This document shows positions 1 to 9,887 of a DNA stretch of 64,000 bases, piece by piece; the stretch's first letter is position 1, and every line of letters begins with the position of its first letter. A program made the translations under genes and the position numbers. Origin of the DNA: Spirometra erinaceieuropaei (lineage: Eukaryota > Platyhelminthes > Cestoda > Diphyllobothriidea > Diphyllobothriidae). The stretch is from positions 50,302-114,301 of the forward strand of contig CACRXP010000550.1 of the NCBI GenBank assembly GCA_902702965.1, in the 5' to 3' direction. The notes beneath the pieces were generated by a model, which saw nothing but the letters and a program-made list of their open reading frames with translations, was not told the origin of the DNA and made no database searches.

Positions 1-345
1 AGAGGGTTGTCAGGCCGTGGAACTCGCTTCCAAGCGAGATGGTGACGGCTGACACAGTTTGTGTGTTTAAAAGAAAACTTGCTCGTCTAGTTTTCGACAG
101 AAATCGGCTTGTACAGCATGACTATGCACAGCCAGTTTTGTAGAATCTGTCATATACAATCTTCCGCACTAATTTACAGTGACCCCATGCACTACCTTAT
201 GATTACGATTGAACTGTGACCCAATCACATTTTAAATGCCTGCAATTTTATTTTATATTTGAGTATGAATCTGCGAAAGCACTGTACATAAATAGGGTCA
301 TCAAGGGCTCTGCCTGTAACCCTTCAATATACATATACATATTGT
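1..345 (+). mobile_element. 3' end of a CR1-like non-LTR retrotransposon (family B)
   Basis: Positions 3-143 encode the last 46 residues of an ORF2 reverse transcriptase, beginning RVVRPWNSLP and ending YAQPVL before a TAG. The same peptide with few changes recurs at 15246-15393 (+) and, more decayed, at 33144-33260 (-), so this is a repeat family. After the stop comes about 200 bp of 3' UTR with a short conserved terminal element at 291-326 (AATAGGGTCATCAAGGGC followed by GCCT and CCCTT), which also ends other LINE copies in the window. The 5' part lies outside the window. Assignment to the CR1/Perere group rests on the shared C-terminal region; the exact clade is inference. Confidence 0.75.
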
Positions 346-1174
346 GGTTTTGTAGATTAGAAAGGGGACTATTTTTGCCATTTAAGCTTTTATATAATCG
401 TTCCTTTAACCCACTCTTTACTTTAAGACATCTTGTCCATCGCCGGCGTAACAGTCACCGTAAGGCCTTTTTATTTCTTCCTCTGGCACCTATCGTTAAA
501 TATCGTCCGTTCTTTTCTGTAAACGCAATTGCTTGTTGGGACAAATGAACCAGGAATGTGAAAACTCTGCAAAATTAGCCCTAGTTTAAGAGAACTTTTA
601 CTCGATTTTTGCATTCAGAAAAGCTCTTACAAATTTTGGATACTGAATCGACTGATCGACTTTACTGTAGTGATGGCGTTCTTTGTCTCTAATCCCTATG
701 GCCGGTCTCACGAAGGACAATTTCTTTAGCCAACAGCAACAGCTGTTATTCAGTGTTTCTTTGTTGGTCCAGTCCCAAGTTTATGAGGTAAATTGCGACT
801 GATAATGTCCGACGCAGTTCTACCCCTCCTTTCTTGACCGTCCTCATTTCATGGACAGCAGTCTTTTTTCTCCTAGAACCCTCCAAACCATAAAAAACCA
901 CCATCACCTTTATTTCATTCATTTTTTTGCCAAGACTTTTTTCACTGCTGACCCTATTTGTGTTTAACCTTCCCTGGCAATGCCTGTAAAGTGACATTAA
1001 ATACAATTAATGTAGGCTCCAACTGCCAGCTTATAGGAACTGTTCGGGACAAAGAAACGTTTAAAAAATTGTTGAAAAAGTTGTGAAATTCTCACTGGCA
1101 AGTTGTTTGAGAAAATTTTATCAAATTTCATCCGGTTTTAGTGACTTTAGTTAGTCTAATGTCTGTCATTATCT
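346..1174. other. No gene recognised
   Basis: AT-rich sequence without a convincing exon, motif or repeat. The open frames here are short, without recognisable motifs, and look fortuitous. Confidence 0.5.
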
Positions 1175-1890
1175 TCGGAGTCGATATTCTGAGAGGAGTG
1201 TATTTCTAATGCGTGGAGTTGGCGGATTTCCTGCAAAGAGAACAAGGAACCTTGCCTCTGTTGTGCTAACAGATGCGAGATACGCATCATTATCGCCGCT
1301 TTCAGCAGTTTCAACGCCATGGGTAGTCTTTATCGAAGGGAATTGATATCTGTTCCTCGTACTCCTTATGGGATAACTGTAAGGTAACTTCGGATTATGC
1401 GTTGCTTTTTGCACGAACCACTTTCCGAATTTCCGTCCCGTTTTAATAATTACACTTCTCTGTTTGCTCGCCCAGTGACGCGGTATTTTCCCGAAACCTT
1501 TTGCTTCCTGTTGATTTTATTTTTAGGCTGCTTTTCAGCAACCATACCCGCTTGTTCTGTCTTACGCAGTCAGTAGACAGTGGTTGTTGGGAGGCTGCAG
1601 AGGAAGATTTTTAATCAACTCCCAGTCATCGTTGCATTGCCCACAAACATTGAGCTCCAGTCGATGACGGATGAATCTGCCCTTATTTGATTGAAGTTGT
1701 CTCGTCAAAGTTTACATCCTTTTCGATCCTGAGTATGGAGGACGGAGAATTACAAATAGTCCCACACAAGCACTACATAGTCGCTTCGGCCGATGGACAA
1801 TATGGAGATAGCCCCGTTTATAGTATCTGATGTTTTCGTGAAAACTGAATCCAGGCAGCCAGTCCTTTGTATCTTGGGCGACAATTTTTT
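1175..1890 (-). pseudogene. Decayed CR1-like ORF2 fragment (endonuclease to linker region)
   Basis: Read on the minus strand, this stretch parallels 11570-12300 of the nearly complete CR1-like element. The 1169-1414 part gives a peptide with a PKLPYSY pattern like the NPKLLYSYLRR of the better copy. The 1740-1860 part corresponds to its segment covering the FTKTPDSIDE and GRSDHVVL endonuclease region. Frame breaks and stops are frequent and no complete domain survives, so it cannot be active. Confidence 0.6.
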
Positions 1891-2015
1891 TTATATTTGA
1901 AGGCTTATCAATTTATTTTCATCTTGTCCTTTTGAAGAAAGAGTTTCCTCTACTGTTCACTAATCGCATTTCATAAGCATAACCCAGCGTTATACATGAA
2001 GAAAAGTCTATTGAC

Positions 2016-2703
2016 ATGGCCTTGCCTCCCAGGATTAGCGCTTGCTCTCTTTATAGTTGCAAACAGGGGCCCGAAAAGCGAGCTAAAAGCGTAATCACAG
2101 CAAAATCTGTTAGTTATGAGGACGAGCCGTGCACTGGGTGCTCCTATATTGTGCTAAAAGTCCAAAAACTCGAAAAGGAGATGGCTGTTACAAGGGGACT
2201 CGTGCAAGCGAACAATGGTGGGCAGAACGCGGTTAACAGCGCTAGAGTTAACAAGACAAAGTGGAAGAGCAAAACTCCAAAACAGCCAAAGAACAAGGTT
2301 TGTGGAAAACCTCAGTGCAAGGACGCCGACGACCTTGAAGATGGTGAAATAGCAACGGAGTCTCCTTTTTCTATGGAAGACAATTGAAGCAAACCATCAA
2401 CTACTCTCAGTCATTCTGACTGGATAGTAGGACCCTCGGTTTGAAGTGAGGAAACAAGCTCGTGGCGAGATGGAATGGGCAAGCACCACAACAGGAGTAT
2501 AAAACCCGAGACGACTCCGGTGGATCTCCTGAGACCTTCAGCTGACAAGGACGCCGGAAACAGAACAAATGAACCCCTGGATCGTCATCACTGCGCAATC
2601 GTTCAGAGCCTATCGGAGTCGAATGCTCCTACCCCGAAGGAGAGGATTTCCGCTGTCCTTGATATGCTTCAAAACCTACTGAATAAAATGCTTAATTCGA
2701 CTT
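2016..2703 (+). pseudogene. Decayed CR1-like ORF1 fragment
   Basis: The first open segment (2016-2387, 123 aa) contains PEKRAKSV, then SYEDEPCTGC and a coiled-coil-like KVQKLEKEM stretch. This order (KRAKS, Y-x-DEPC, leucine-rich coil) is the same as in the ORF1 of the element at 9.9-14.45 kb (KRAKSVNTAK, YEDEPCGGC). After a break near 2388-2474 the frame resumes with VQSLSESNAPTPKER, matching VIQGSSESNAVRPEDR of that copy. It is therefore one ORF1 with at least one frameshift, truncated before the RNA-binding C-terminus. Such ORF1 proteins bind element RNA. Confidence 0.7.
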
Positions 2704-2988
2704 AAAATGGAGTCATTAGTGCAGCATTCAGGATCGAAAAGAAGATAAGATAATTATTTATTAAAGACCCGCCGAAGTCCTATCAAAGCAATTCAAAGTA
2801 AATTTAAATGCGAATTTTTGTCGAGGTAGGCAGAATCTTTACAAAATGCAATTCATAGTTTCTGAATTAGTAGTCCATTAAGACGAATGACTAGCGAGCG
2901 GTAAAAAAACTCCATACGAATTTTAAAAATGATTGGATTAATTTTACATGAGAAAAATACCCCTCAGTAAAAATAATAACAGAAAAAT

Positions 2989-3149
2989 GCGGGCAGGACT
3001 GGCCTGTAGATGGCGGTGTATAACGGATTGTAGTCGGACATCGTCAGGGTAGAAATAAATGTCAGCCTTGAGGGGTACGTATGCGGGTCAGACAGGGTTG
3101 GCCTGCATATGGTATTGTATACGGGATTCACAACTGACATCGTCCGGGC
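2989..3149. repeat. Imperfect tandem duplication, about 94 bp unit
   Basis: A segment beginning GCGGGCAGGACTGGCCTG at 2989 is repeated imperfectly from 3083 (GCGGGTCAGACAGGGTTGG), both running through TGTATA and GACATCGTC. The flanking 2704-3694 otherwise shows no gene. Confidence 0.5.
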
Positions 3150-3694
3150 CGGATTGATACGCCAGATGAGACTATTCGCGTCAAAGAGGCCAGACGAGAG
3201 GAACCTAGATGCGATCGGCCACAGTACGCTTCGAGCCCAGCCGAGGAGTGGGGAAGGGAGTTACGACCAAACTAATAGTAGATGGCGAATACTGAGGGTT
3301 CCGCCGTGAGCGTCGACAGACCGCATGAGGTCGGAATACGGGAGAGGACAACAAGAATCGCGAAAATTGTCGCTATGGGGGAGGAGTGCTAGCAGTGGAT
3401 TTAGAAACCAATTCAAAACAGCGGTTTCTAATTTTATAATTGAGGATTACCACTGGATCTACCACTAAATCCCAGGAGGACCCTTCTCGAAGTCAAGAAC
3501 CTAAGTGTTCGGGAATGAAACCGTTAACAGTGCCTTTATGCTTTCCGGTGTAAGATGTTTGCGTAATTTCGACTTGAATACCAGTAACTTAGGCGATCAT
3601 CTAATTTCAGGCGGAAGATTATTCCAAAGGAAGGCATATTTGGAAGCAAAGAAGAGGGAGCGCTTAGATGTAGTGCAAATAGGCGGCGACGGAA

Positions 3695-4380
3695 TCACCA
3701 TGGAGGAGTGAGAGTGTCAATGTGCGGAAGACTGGAGCTAGAGTTGATGCGAAAAAGGAAGCAAAGGCCAGCTTCGAGTCTTCTAACCAACAACAACTTA
3801 ATGATCGCCAGCTGACATCTGCGAGTATAAGAAATACTGGACGAAGCTTGAGAGAACAGTTTCCGGGTGAAAACCCTCTGAAAATTTGTGATCTCATAGC
3901 GATAACAGGTCTTCATTAAACCAAAGAAAGGACAGCCGTATTCAAGGACTGGAAGAACAAACATTTGATAAAGTCTTAGCTTCATTTCCGGAAGGAAAAC
4001 ATTATGCGATATGAATCCACATATCTGCGCGGCTTTGGCAGAGATTCTATCTGCATGAGGTGATAAAGCAAGCTTATTTGTATAACTAAGACCTAGCTCC
4101 ATTATGCTGAGGCATTCTGAGAGTGGGTTATTCTGAAAAATTATTGGATCTGGAAGTTTGGATGCTGAAAACCCTATCTGCTTAAGCGTAGTAATACGGC
4201 ATTTATTTTTTTAACACAAACGTTTTCGGTGTTCTTAGATTTTGAGAAATTATTATTGAGGTCATCGGCATAAGTAAAAGTTTGCGAATTTCCGGGTGCA
4301 GTCGAAATATCATTGATGAACAGAAGGAAGAGTAGCGGACCCAGAACCGCACCTTGAAGTACGCCACTTGTGATCAAGTG
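3695..4380 (-). pseudogene. Non-LTR reverse transcriptase relic (palm to C-terminus)
   Basis: On the minus strand, 4377-4174 gives SGVLQGAVLGPLLF followed by LFINDI and then YADDL, the reverse-transcriptase palm motifs with both catalytic aspartates. 4102-3695 then gives the C-terminal region (LRLYQMFVLPVLEYG). The two parts are in different frames or separated by stops, so the copy is dead. The closest relative in the window is probably the ORF1+ORF2 element at 15.7-18.9 kb, whose own RT part is missing; that link is inference. The flanking 4381-4880 shows no gene. Confidence 0.7.
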
Positions 4381-4881
4381 AGGTGCTTAGGCTTGCTAGG
4401 GGTTGCTCGGAAAGTCTGTAGGGGCGTGTTTATATCAGACATGTCGGTGTGTTTTAAGATCTCAGCATCAGTATTAGTCGAATTCCCTACGTTATTGACT
4501 ACGTCGTGACGTGCATAGGCCGCAGATGATGTTGTAGAGTACATTTTCAGACTGACAGTGGGTGTCATACTCTAGGTGTTGGTTTTTGACAATTTCAATT
4601 TTTTTCTGTCTTTGCTGCAGTGGTGTGAGTTCTGTCGAAACGGAGCAGCGTCATTTACGGCAGAATTCTCTAGTTATCTCCCTCCTCGACAAGAAAAAAT
4701 CGACTTCTATCAAGGAGAAAAGGGCGCATTACGGCTAAGCTAGCGCAGTCGTTTAGCTTCTGTGTCATTGAAACTCAAGCCACACCTTTGTGGGCATAAA
4801 TGCGCTCCCTCCGTAGTAGATAAGTGACACGGAATGTTTCCAGTACGACATTATGCTTGCGTTTTTCAGAAAGGTTGTTTT

Positions 4882-5000
4882 TTCAGTTCAGTTCAGTTTT
4901 TTGAGGTAAATAGGCGTAGGCCATTGAGTACCCTAGTTGCAACGTAAAAAATGTGTGGTATACAGATAAATGTTCAGGGCTGAACTGAACTAAACATATG
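4882..5000 (-). mobile_element. 3' terminus of a CR1-like element with pentanucleotide tail
   Basis: Reverse-complement of the conserved LINE 3' end: a stem-loop segment (4903-4938, GGCC-TACG-CC type core) followed by CTGAACTGAACTGAA. It is almost the same as 9888-9990. The insertion is extremely 5'-truncated; no coding part is attached. Confidence 0.65.
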
Positions 5001-5149
5001 CTGGCATCTGCTATGTCTCCGGTCACGATTCTAACACCCAGAGACGGTGCGGAGACCGCATGATTTCGTCTGTTAGCACGTGCTTTGCGGGGCATTACAA
5101 ACGAGATAAGCTTTTCGTAGCAGTACAAGGATCAAAGCGTTGCTAGCGT

Positions 5150-5758
5150 TCCATCCTTAAAAACCTACTCCAGGACTTGTGAGGGTTAACCTATCTTTGT
5201 TCAGTCGCCTCTCTGCAACAGCACTGAGATATCCCGAAACCTACGAAAGGCTGAGTCGTTTACCTCATATCTTTGATCTGGTTGAAAATGCTTCTCATAA
5301 CTTTAAGAAAACCGTTTGAAACTTGTAAAGTCGTTGTTGTTATTCAGAGAAATGCCCACAAAACACGGTGTAAAATGTTCGCCCCAGGCGGTAGTCGAAC
5401 CTGGGCAGTCGCTCGGCCAGAAAACCGTCATTTCCACTAAGCCACTGACTCGCGCCAGTGTCGCCGAAACAAATGCTACATCATGTATTACGCATGATAT
5501 TAATGACTAAAGTTTGGGCGTTCTGCAGTCAGACCAATGCCCGTAAAAGGAGCAAAAAGTCTAGTGACGTTGGCGGATGTCGCATACGACGATTAAATCT
5601 GTACCACATGTTTCGGACTCATCCATAAATTTTCGAAAATGGAGGGGGAGTTAAAAGGTCTACAAATAAAGGTAGAAGTGGTATGGAAGCTTACTCACCA
5701 CTTACGTGAAGCGAAGAAGCCGACGAATTCGGCAATCCAAAATCCGAAAAAAGCTATT
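5150..5758 (+). mobile_element. 5' UTR and start of ORF1 of a CR1-like element (family D), split by a Gypsy insertion
   Basis: From CCATCCTTAAAAACCTAC at about 5152 the sequence parallels, on the opposite strand, the 5' end of the element at 35.1-39.1 kb, including the tRNA-like segment. ORF1 starts around the ATG in CAGACCAATGCCCGTAAA near 5534. It then carries KSLVTLADV, the ICTTCFGLIHKFSKMEGE coil and KKPTNSAIQNPKK up to 5758, where a Gypsy LTR begins. Reading resumes at 8426. In-frame stops are already present. Confidence 0.7.
5384..5455 (-). repeat. tRNA-like segment with Pol III box A and box B in a LINE 5' UTR
   Basis: On the minus strand the sequence reads GCGAGTCAGTGGCTTAGTGG (box A-like) and, about 40 bases on, CCCAGGTTCGACTACC (box B-like), with the spacing of a tRNA head. 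A second copy lies at 38832-38905 at the same place of a second LINE copy. It lacks a full acceptor stem, so it is not called as a tRNA gene. Confidence 0.6.
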
Positions 5759-6106
5759 TGTCGAAGGTAGTGTGGTCGACATGATAAAGATTCCCAATTA
5801 AAAGTCAGGGAAGACGGTTTGAGTTGGACAACCTTTACTGCCTGAGGAAGTGCGTACACAAGGGCTCTGTAGGCAGTCGCCGCGAGCGTGCCCCAAGCAA
5901 GCTGCTGTCTGTGTCCGACCTCGGGGTGTTCTCTGAGCGCGTATGTGCGTCCTTCGTTGTCTCCACGTCGCCAGCCAATCAGAGTGGGGACAGCGTTGAT
6001 TGGCTTCGAGCACTCGCGCGTCCCAGCAGCGTATCGACACGGAGTGTGAGGCGGACAGGACGGCAACGTGACAAAGGCGGAGGGCGAGGAGACGCGAACT
6101 GCCACA
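5759..6106 (-). repeat. 3' LTR of the Gypsy derivative
   Basis: 348 bp, TG...CA ends on the plus strand (TGTCGAAGGTAG at the left, GAACTGCCACA at the right). Same length as the partner LTR, with only about four to six substitutions visible, for example AATTAAAAG against AATCAAAAG and GGCAACG against GGCAGCG. Confidence 0.9.
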
Positions 6107-8077
6107 GAACCAGTAAGGTGTTGTTGAAGGACTGCACCTACGGCTACGTTCGAGGCATCTACCATCAGAGACAGCTGAGCTTCAGGAGCGGGATGTGTGA
6201 GTAAGGTGGCATCGGCAAGGGAATTTTTGATTCTCTCAAAAGCAGTCAGTGCTTCACCAGTCAGCTCGAGGGGACCTTTGGGACCAGAAAGCATGTTGGT
6301 GAGCGGCAGCATGAGGTCAGCACATTTCGGTAGGAACCGACGGTAAAAATTGACCATTCCGAGGAATCGCTGTAACTGACGCTTGGAAGTTGGAGGAGGA
6401 AAATTACGATCTCCTTCAACCTTGGAGGAGAGAGGACACAAACCTCCAGAGTCGACCTGATGGCCGAGGAACTAGAGTGAAGGCACACCCAACACGCACT
6501 TGGAGGGGTTGATGACAACGCCAGACTTGCCAAGACGGTCAAACACGAAGGCAAGATGCTCTTTGTGTACTTCCTCATTTAGTCTGGCAACCAAGAGGTC
6601 ATCATTGAAGGCGTACACAAAGGGTAGGCCACGTAAGACATGGTTTATCAACCTCTGGGGCATGTGGGCGGCATTACGAAGACCGAACGGCATGCGGACG
6701 AACTCAAACAGACCGAACGGTGTGGTTACGGCGGTTTTAGGGATGTCCTCAGGAGCGACTGGAATCTGATGAAAAGCACGCACCACATCAATTTTCGAGA
6801 AATCCGCTTTGCCGAAAAGGGCTCCAGCAAAGTCCTGAAGATGAGGCACGGGGTACCGATCAGGAACGGTAGCGCTGTTGAGGGCTCGATAGTCACCACA
6901 GGGTCGCCAGTCGCCTGATGTTGCCTTGGGCACCATGTGCAGTGGGGACGCCCAAGGGCTTTCGAACGGTCGAATTATTCCCGGTTGCAGCAAGTGTTCA
7001 AACTCCGCCTTTGCGGCCTGAAAACGTTCCGGTGCTAGTCGTCTCGGTCGAGCAAACACGGGAGAACCTGAGGTGCGGATATGGTGCACAACATCATGTT
7101 GAACCTCACCACTGCGAATCTGGGGGTTAATTATGTTGGGGTGACTAAACAGCAACTGCCGAAAAGGACTAGCAATATCTGTATCCAGGACAGATAAGTT
7201 GGTGGGGGCAGTAAAGGGAGTTAGTCCACGAATGAACAGACCGGTTGTGCGGTCGAGGAGACAGGCACGTCGACAGTCAACAAGTAGATCAAACTTGGCG
7301 AGAAAGTCCGAGCCGAGGATTGCATGAGGGACATCAGCAATCACAAAGATCCAAGTGAATGACCGACGAAGGCTCGGGGTGAGGGACAGACTTCCAAAAG
7401 TGGGAATGGAGGAACAGTTGACAACTTGGATGTGCAGACCAGGGTTAGGAAAACGGCGATCAGCTGCAGTTGGGGGAACAACGCTGATTTGGGCTCTAAT
7501 GTCCACCAGGAAACGCCTGCGAGTCGCAGTGTCGCAAACGTAGAAGGTGCGACCAGAGCCGGAAGAGGTTTCGGGAAGACTGGCGGCACTGACCTTCGGG
7601 TTGGCCGGTTTTACCCGTTTGCTGTGCTTGTAGGTGAAGGAGCAGGGAGAGATGAAGTGGCGGGCTTTAACACCAAAGGTAGTGTGGCACCAGCAGATGG
7701 CAGCTGCGTTTGGACGGGCTGAATGTGGAGACTGGAGATGCGGGGTGGACGGCTTCGGTTGGCTCCGAAACGAGAGGGAGACTGTCTGCTTCTGGAGTGA
7801 AGCTATATCATCGCATAGCCTGCTGAGCTCTATCTCCAACTGTGAAAAAAGAGACGCGGGATGAGTTGAGGGAGTTGAGAGTGCTGAAAGTGACGGCTTG
7901 GAAAAGCCGTGCATCTCCATAAGACGATCAGCCATCTGAGTAAGTTGCATTTCCGAATGAATGCCGGAGGTGGGTGCCAAAATATGCTGCACTTCCGGTG
8001 GAAAGTTGTCCATGATCAACACCTGGCTTTGTCGTAGATTATGAAGAAAGATTGCTGTTCGCAAAGGGGCCACCAAT
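6107..8077 (-). pseudogene. Truncated gag-protease-reverse transcriptase of the Gypsy derivative
   Basis: One minus-strand frame runs from the primer site through mid-gag ([11 protein letters not shown]), a CWCHTTFG...C zinc finger around 7650-7700, protease, and reverse transcriptase with [18 protein letters not shown] and [17 protein letters not shown], ending at the RNase H start (LMVDASNVAVGAVLQQ) and running straight into the LTR. In full-length relatives this polyprotein gives the capsid and the enzymes that copy the RNA. Lesions: the protease motif normally LVDTGAQ reads LVDIRAQ (7495-7503); the RT box reads FNDD (6598-6609), aspartates kept; a TAG at 6472-6474 interrupts RT before FLGHQVDSGG. 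The apparent start in the flanking DNA is fortuitous, since the frame simply stays open through the LTR. Confidence 0.88.
8066..8075 (-). promoter_or_regulatory. Primer binding site, tRNA-Trp-like
   Basis: TGGTGGCCCC on the minus strand, two bases inside the 5' LTR. It matches nine of the first ten bases of a tRNA-Trp complement (TGGTGACCCC). Beyond ten bases the match is lost because a deletion joins it to gag. Confidence 0.6.
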
Positions 8078-8425
8078 TGTCGAATGTAGTGTGGTCGACA
8101 TGATAAAGATTCCCAATCAAAAGTCAAGGAAGACGGTTTGAGTTGGACAACCTTTACTGCCTGAGGAAGTGCGTACACAAGGGCTCTGTAGGCAGTCGCC
8201 GCGAGCGTGCCCCAAGCAAGCTGCTGTCTGTGTCCGACCTCGGGGTGTTCTCTGAGCGCGTATGTGCGTCCTTCGTTGTCTCCACGTCGCCAGCCAATCA
8301 GAGTGGGGACAGCGTTGATTGGCTTCGAGCACTCGCGCGTCCCAGCAGCGTATCGACACGGAGTGTGAGGCGGACAGGACGGCAGCGTGACAAAGGCGGA
8401 GGGCGAGGAGACGCGAACTGCCACA
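8078..8425 (-). repeat. 5' LTR of the Gypsy derivative
   Basis: 348 bp, beginning TGTCGAATGTAG and ending GAACTGCCACA on the plus strand. In the element's direction this LTR would hold the promoter; no TATA box was identified with confidence. Confidence 0.9.
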
Positions 8426-8812
8426 TCTTCAACCACGACTTCTTTAGCCATGTCAAACGCTGAAACTGACGACGGTTCGTCCAGGGAATTAGACATAGTT
8501 GAACGCCAGGCTCTTAGGCGAGAAAAAGATCAGCCAAACCTAAGTCAGAGAACAAAGAAACATCCCAGAAAAAAAGCGCGCACCTCTATACGGTCCAAAA
8601 AACGAAGGCCGCTTGCGTACGCGCAGACCAGCGGAGGACGACGACCAGGAGGCCTACGAAGGACCGCCGGAGTCTCCCAACTATGTTAAACAATAAAGAT
8701 ATCGGAACACCTTGTGGACCGAATATTCTGGAGGAGGCTTCGAACACCTCAGGAGCACAGAAGGAAGGGTTATCAACACGAAGATAAATTAATCGTACAC
8801 GGATCTCAGATT
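8426..8812 (+). pseudogene. Continuation of the interrupted CR1-like ORF1 (family D)
   Basis: Picks up the ORF1 broken at 5758. TTTAGCCATGTCAAACGCTG and the KDQPN, RTKKHPRKKARTS and GGRRPGGLRRTAGV segments correspond to the reverse strand of 38150-38510. The frame contains stops and shifts. The copy ends abruptly near 8812, where a minus-strand LINE fragment starts. Confidence 0.7.
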
Positions 8813-8820
8813 GTGGGGTA

Positions 8821-9715
8821 TTATTTGAGATTCAGACTGTCGAGGGAAAACATGGGACACATATAGTCATCCAAGCATTTCTTGCAGAGTTGCAGAGACG
8901 TAGCCTCCACGACTGACTGAGGGAGATCGTTCCATTTCTCCACTACCCTCTGTGTGAAAAATTCAGAAAGAAGCTTCAGCCTGGACATTGTTGTCCGTAA
9001 CGCCATCGAGTGACCACGAAGATTGGGTGAAAGGTGCCACTGAAACATGTCTTCAAATTTAAGTCTATGCTCAAGGCCATGTGTTATCTTGTAGACGAGG
9101 ATAAGATTACCTCTTTGCTGCCTGTAACAAAGAGGGAATAAATTAAGGCAATTCAGTCTGTCTGTGTAGGATTGGCATTTTAGACCGTTTATAAGCTTTG
9201 TTGCTCGGCGTTGTACCCGTTCAAGGCATGCTTGGTCCTTTTCTAGCCATGGCCGCCATGCTTGTAGACCATATTCTAAGTGGGGCCGAACAGAGTTGCC
9301 GTAAACTCTCCCAAAAAGGTCATGGTCAAAGGTTGCGAACGCCCTTTTGATTGCATGGTGAACTCCCATTGCGTTTTTCGCAGCCTTGTGGCACTGCAGT
9401 ATTGGTGTCAGGTTGTCCTGTATCCAAACTCCGAGATCTTTCTGTGAAGAGTCTGCGAGGAGTGTTATATCTTTCAGGTGATATGTCTTCAGGCTCTCAT
9501 TTGAATGAGAGTTGGTTGGACGCAGATGAAGGACAGCACACTTCTCTACATTAAAATATAGAAGCCATTTCTCCGACCACGCTTGCAGTCGGTGCAGATT
9601 ATCCGGAAGGGATCTCTAATCATTCGGTCCCTCAGTGACTTTCCAGAGCTTAACATCGTCTGCAAACGGTATTTTGCCGCCCTCGAGTTCCTGAAGGCTG
9701 TCATTATAATAAAGA
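8821..9715 (-). pseudogene. CR1-like reverse transcriptase fragment (family D)
   Basis: On the minus strand: FADDVKLW (catalytic aspartates intact) near 9655, then KDLGVWIQDNL, and in 9369-8821 the C-terminal region VQRRATKLINGL, LNLFPLCYRQQRGN, LRGHSMALRT and VVEKWNDLPQSV before a stop. It parallels 35198-36000 closely. An in-frame stop after the FADD block and its truncation at both ends make it non-functional. Confidence 0.75.
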
Positions 9716-9887
9716 ATGAACACCGGTCGCAATGCCTCTCCCAAACACCAGTACTATATTGCCGGGACGCGGTTAGACGCTGTGGAAAGACACAGAGATC
9801 TGGGTGTATGGACAACCACAAATCTATCGCCATCAGAACACTGTAGAAAGATGGTCCAGAAGGCAGTTAGTACTCTATACTGGATCA
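9716..9887 (+). pseudogene. Short plus-strand LINE reverse transcriptase fragment
   Basis: Reads NTGRNASPKHQYYIAG, ERHRDLGVWTTTNL and SEHCRKMVQKAVSTLYWI, the segment after the RT palm seen in family B (33692-33800, -). It abuts the minus-strand fragment head-on at 9715/9716 and is cut by the tail of the next element. Confidence 0.6.

Larger units (their letters stand above)
5759..8425 (-). mobile_element. CsRn1-like Gypsy LTR retrotransposon, internally deleted derivative
   Basis: Two 348-bp direct LTRs (5759-6106 and 8078-8425) bound a 1971-bp internal region read on the minus strand. Just inside the 5' LTR, at 8066-8075, is TGGTGGCCCC, nearly the tRNA-Trp primer-site start, as known for the CsRn1 clade of flatworm Gypsy elements. 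The gag finger has the CxCH...C pattern typical of that clade. The internal part begins in mid-gag and ends at the start of RNase H, so the N-terminal gag, most of RNase H, integrase and any polypurine tract are missing. The LTRs differ at only a handful of positions, so insertion is recent compared with the LINE it broke. Flanks TATT and TCTT may be a 4-bp target duplication with one mismatch. Confidence 0.9.

Noticed and set aside
3695..4377. Telomerase or group II intron RT
   Set aside because: YADD with GVLQGAVLGP and C-terminal LEYG blocks fit non-LTR RT; no intron RNA domains or telomerase motifs.
5824..6204. 126-codon plus-strand frame, nearly repeated at 8143-8463
   Set aside because: It lies antisense inside the Gypsy LTR; its two copies are simply the two LTRs.
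6500..7864. Several plus-strand frames of 70-98 codons
   Set aside because: Antisense shadows of the minus-strand gag-pol, without own motifs.
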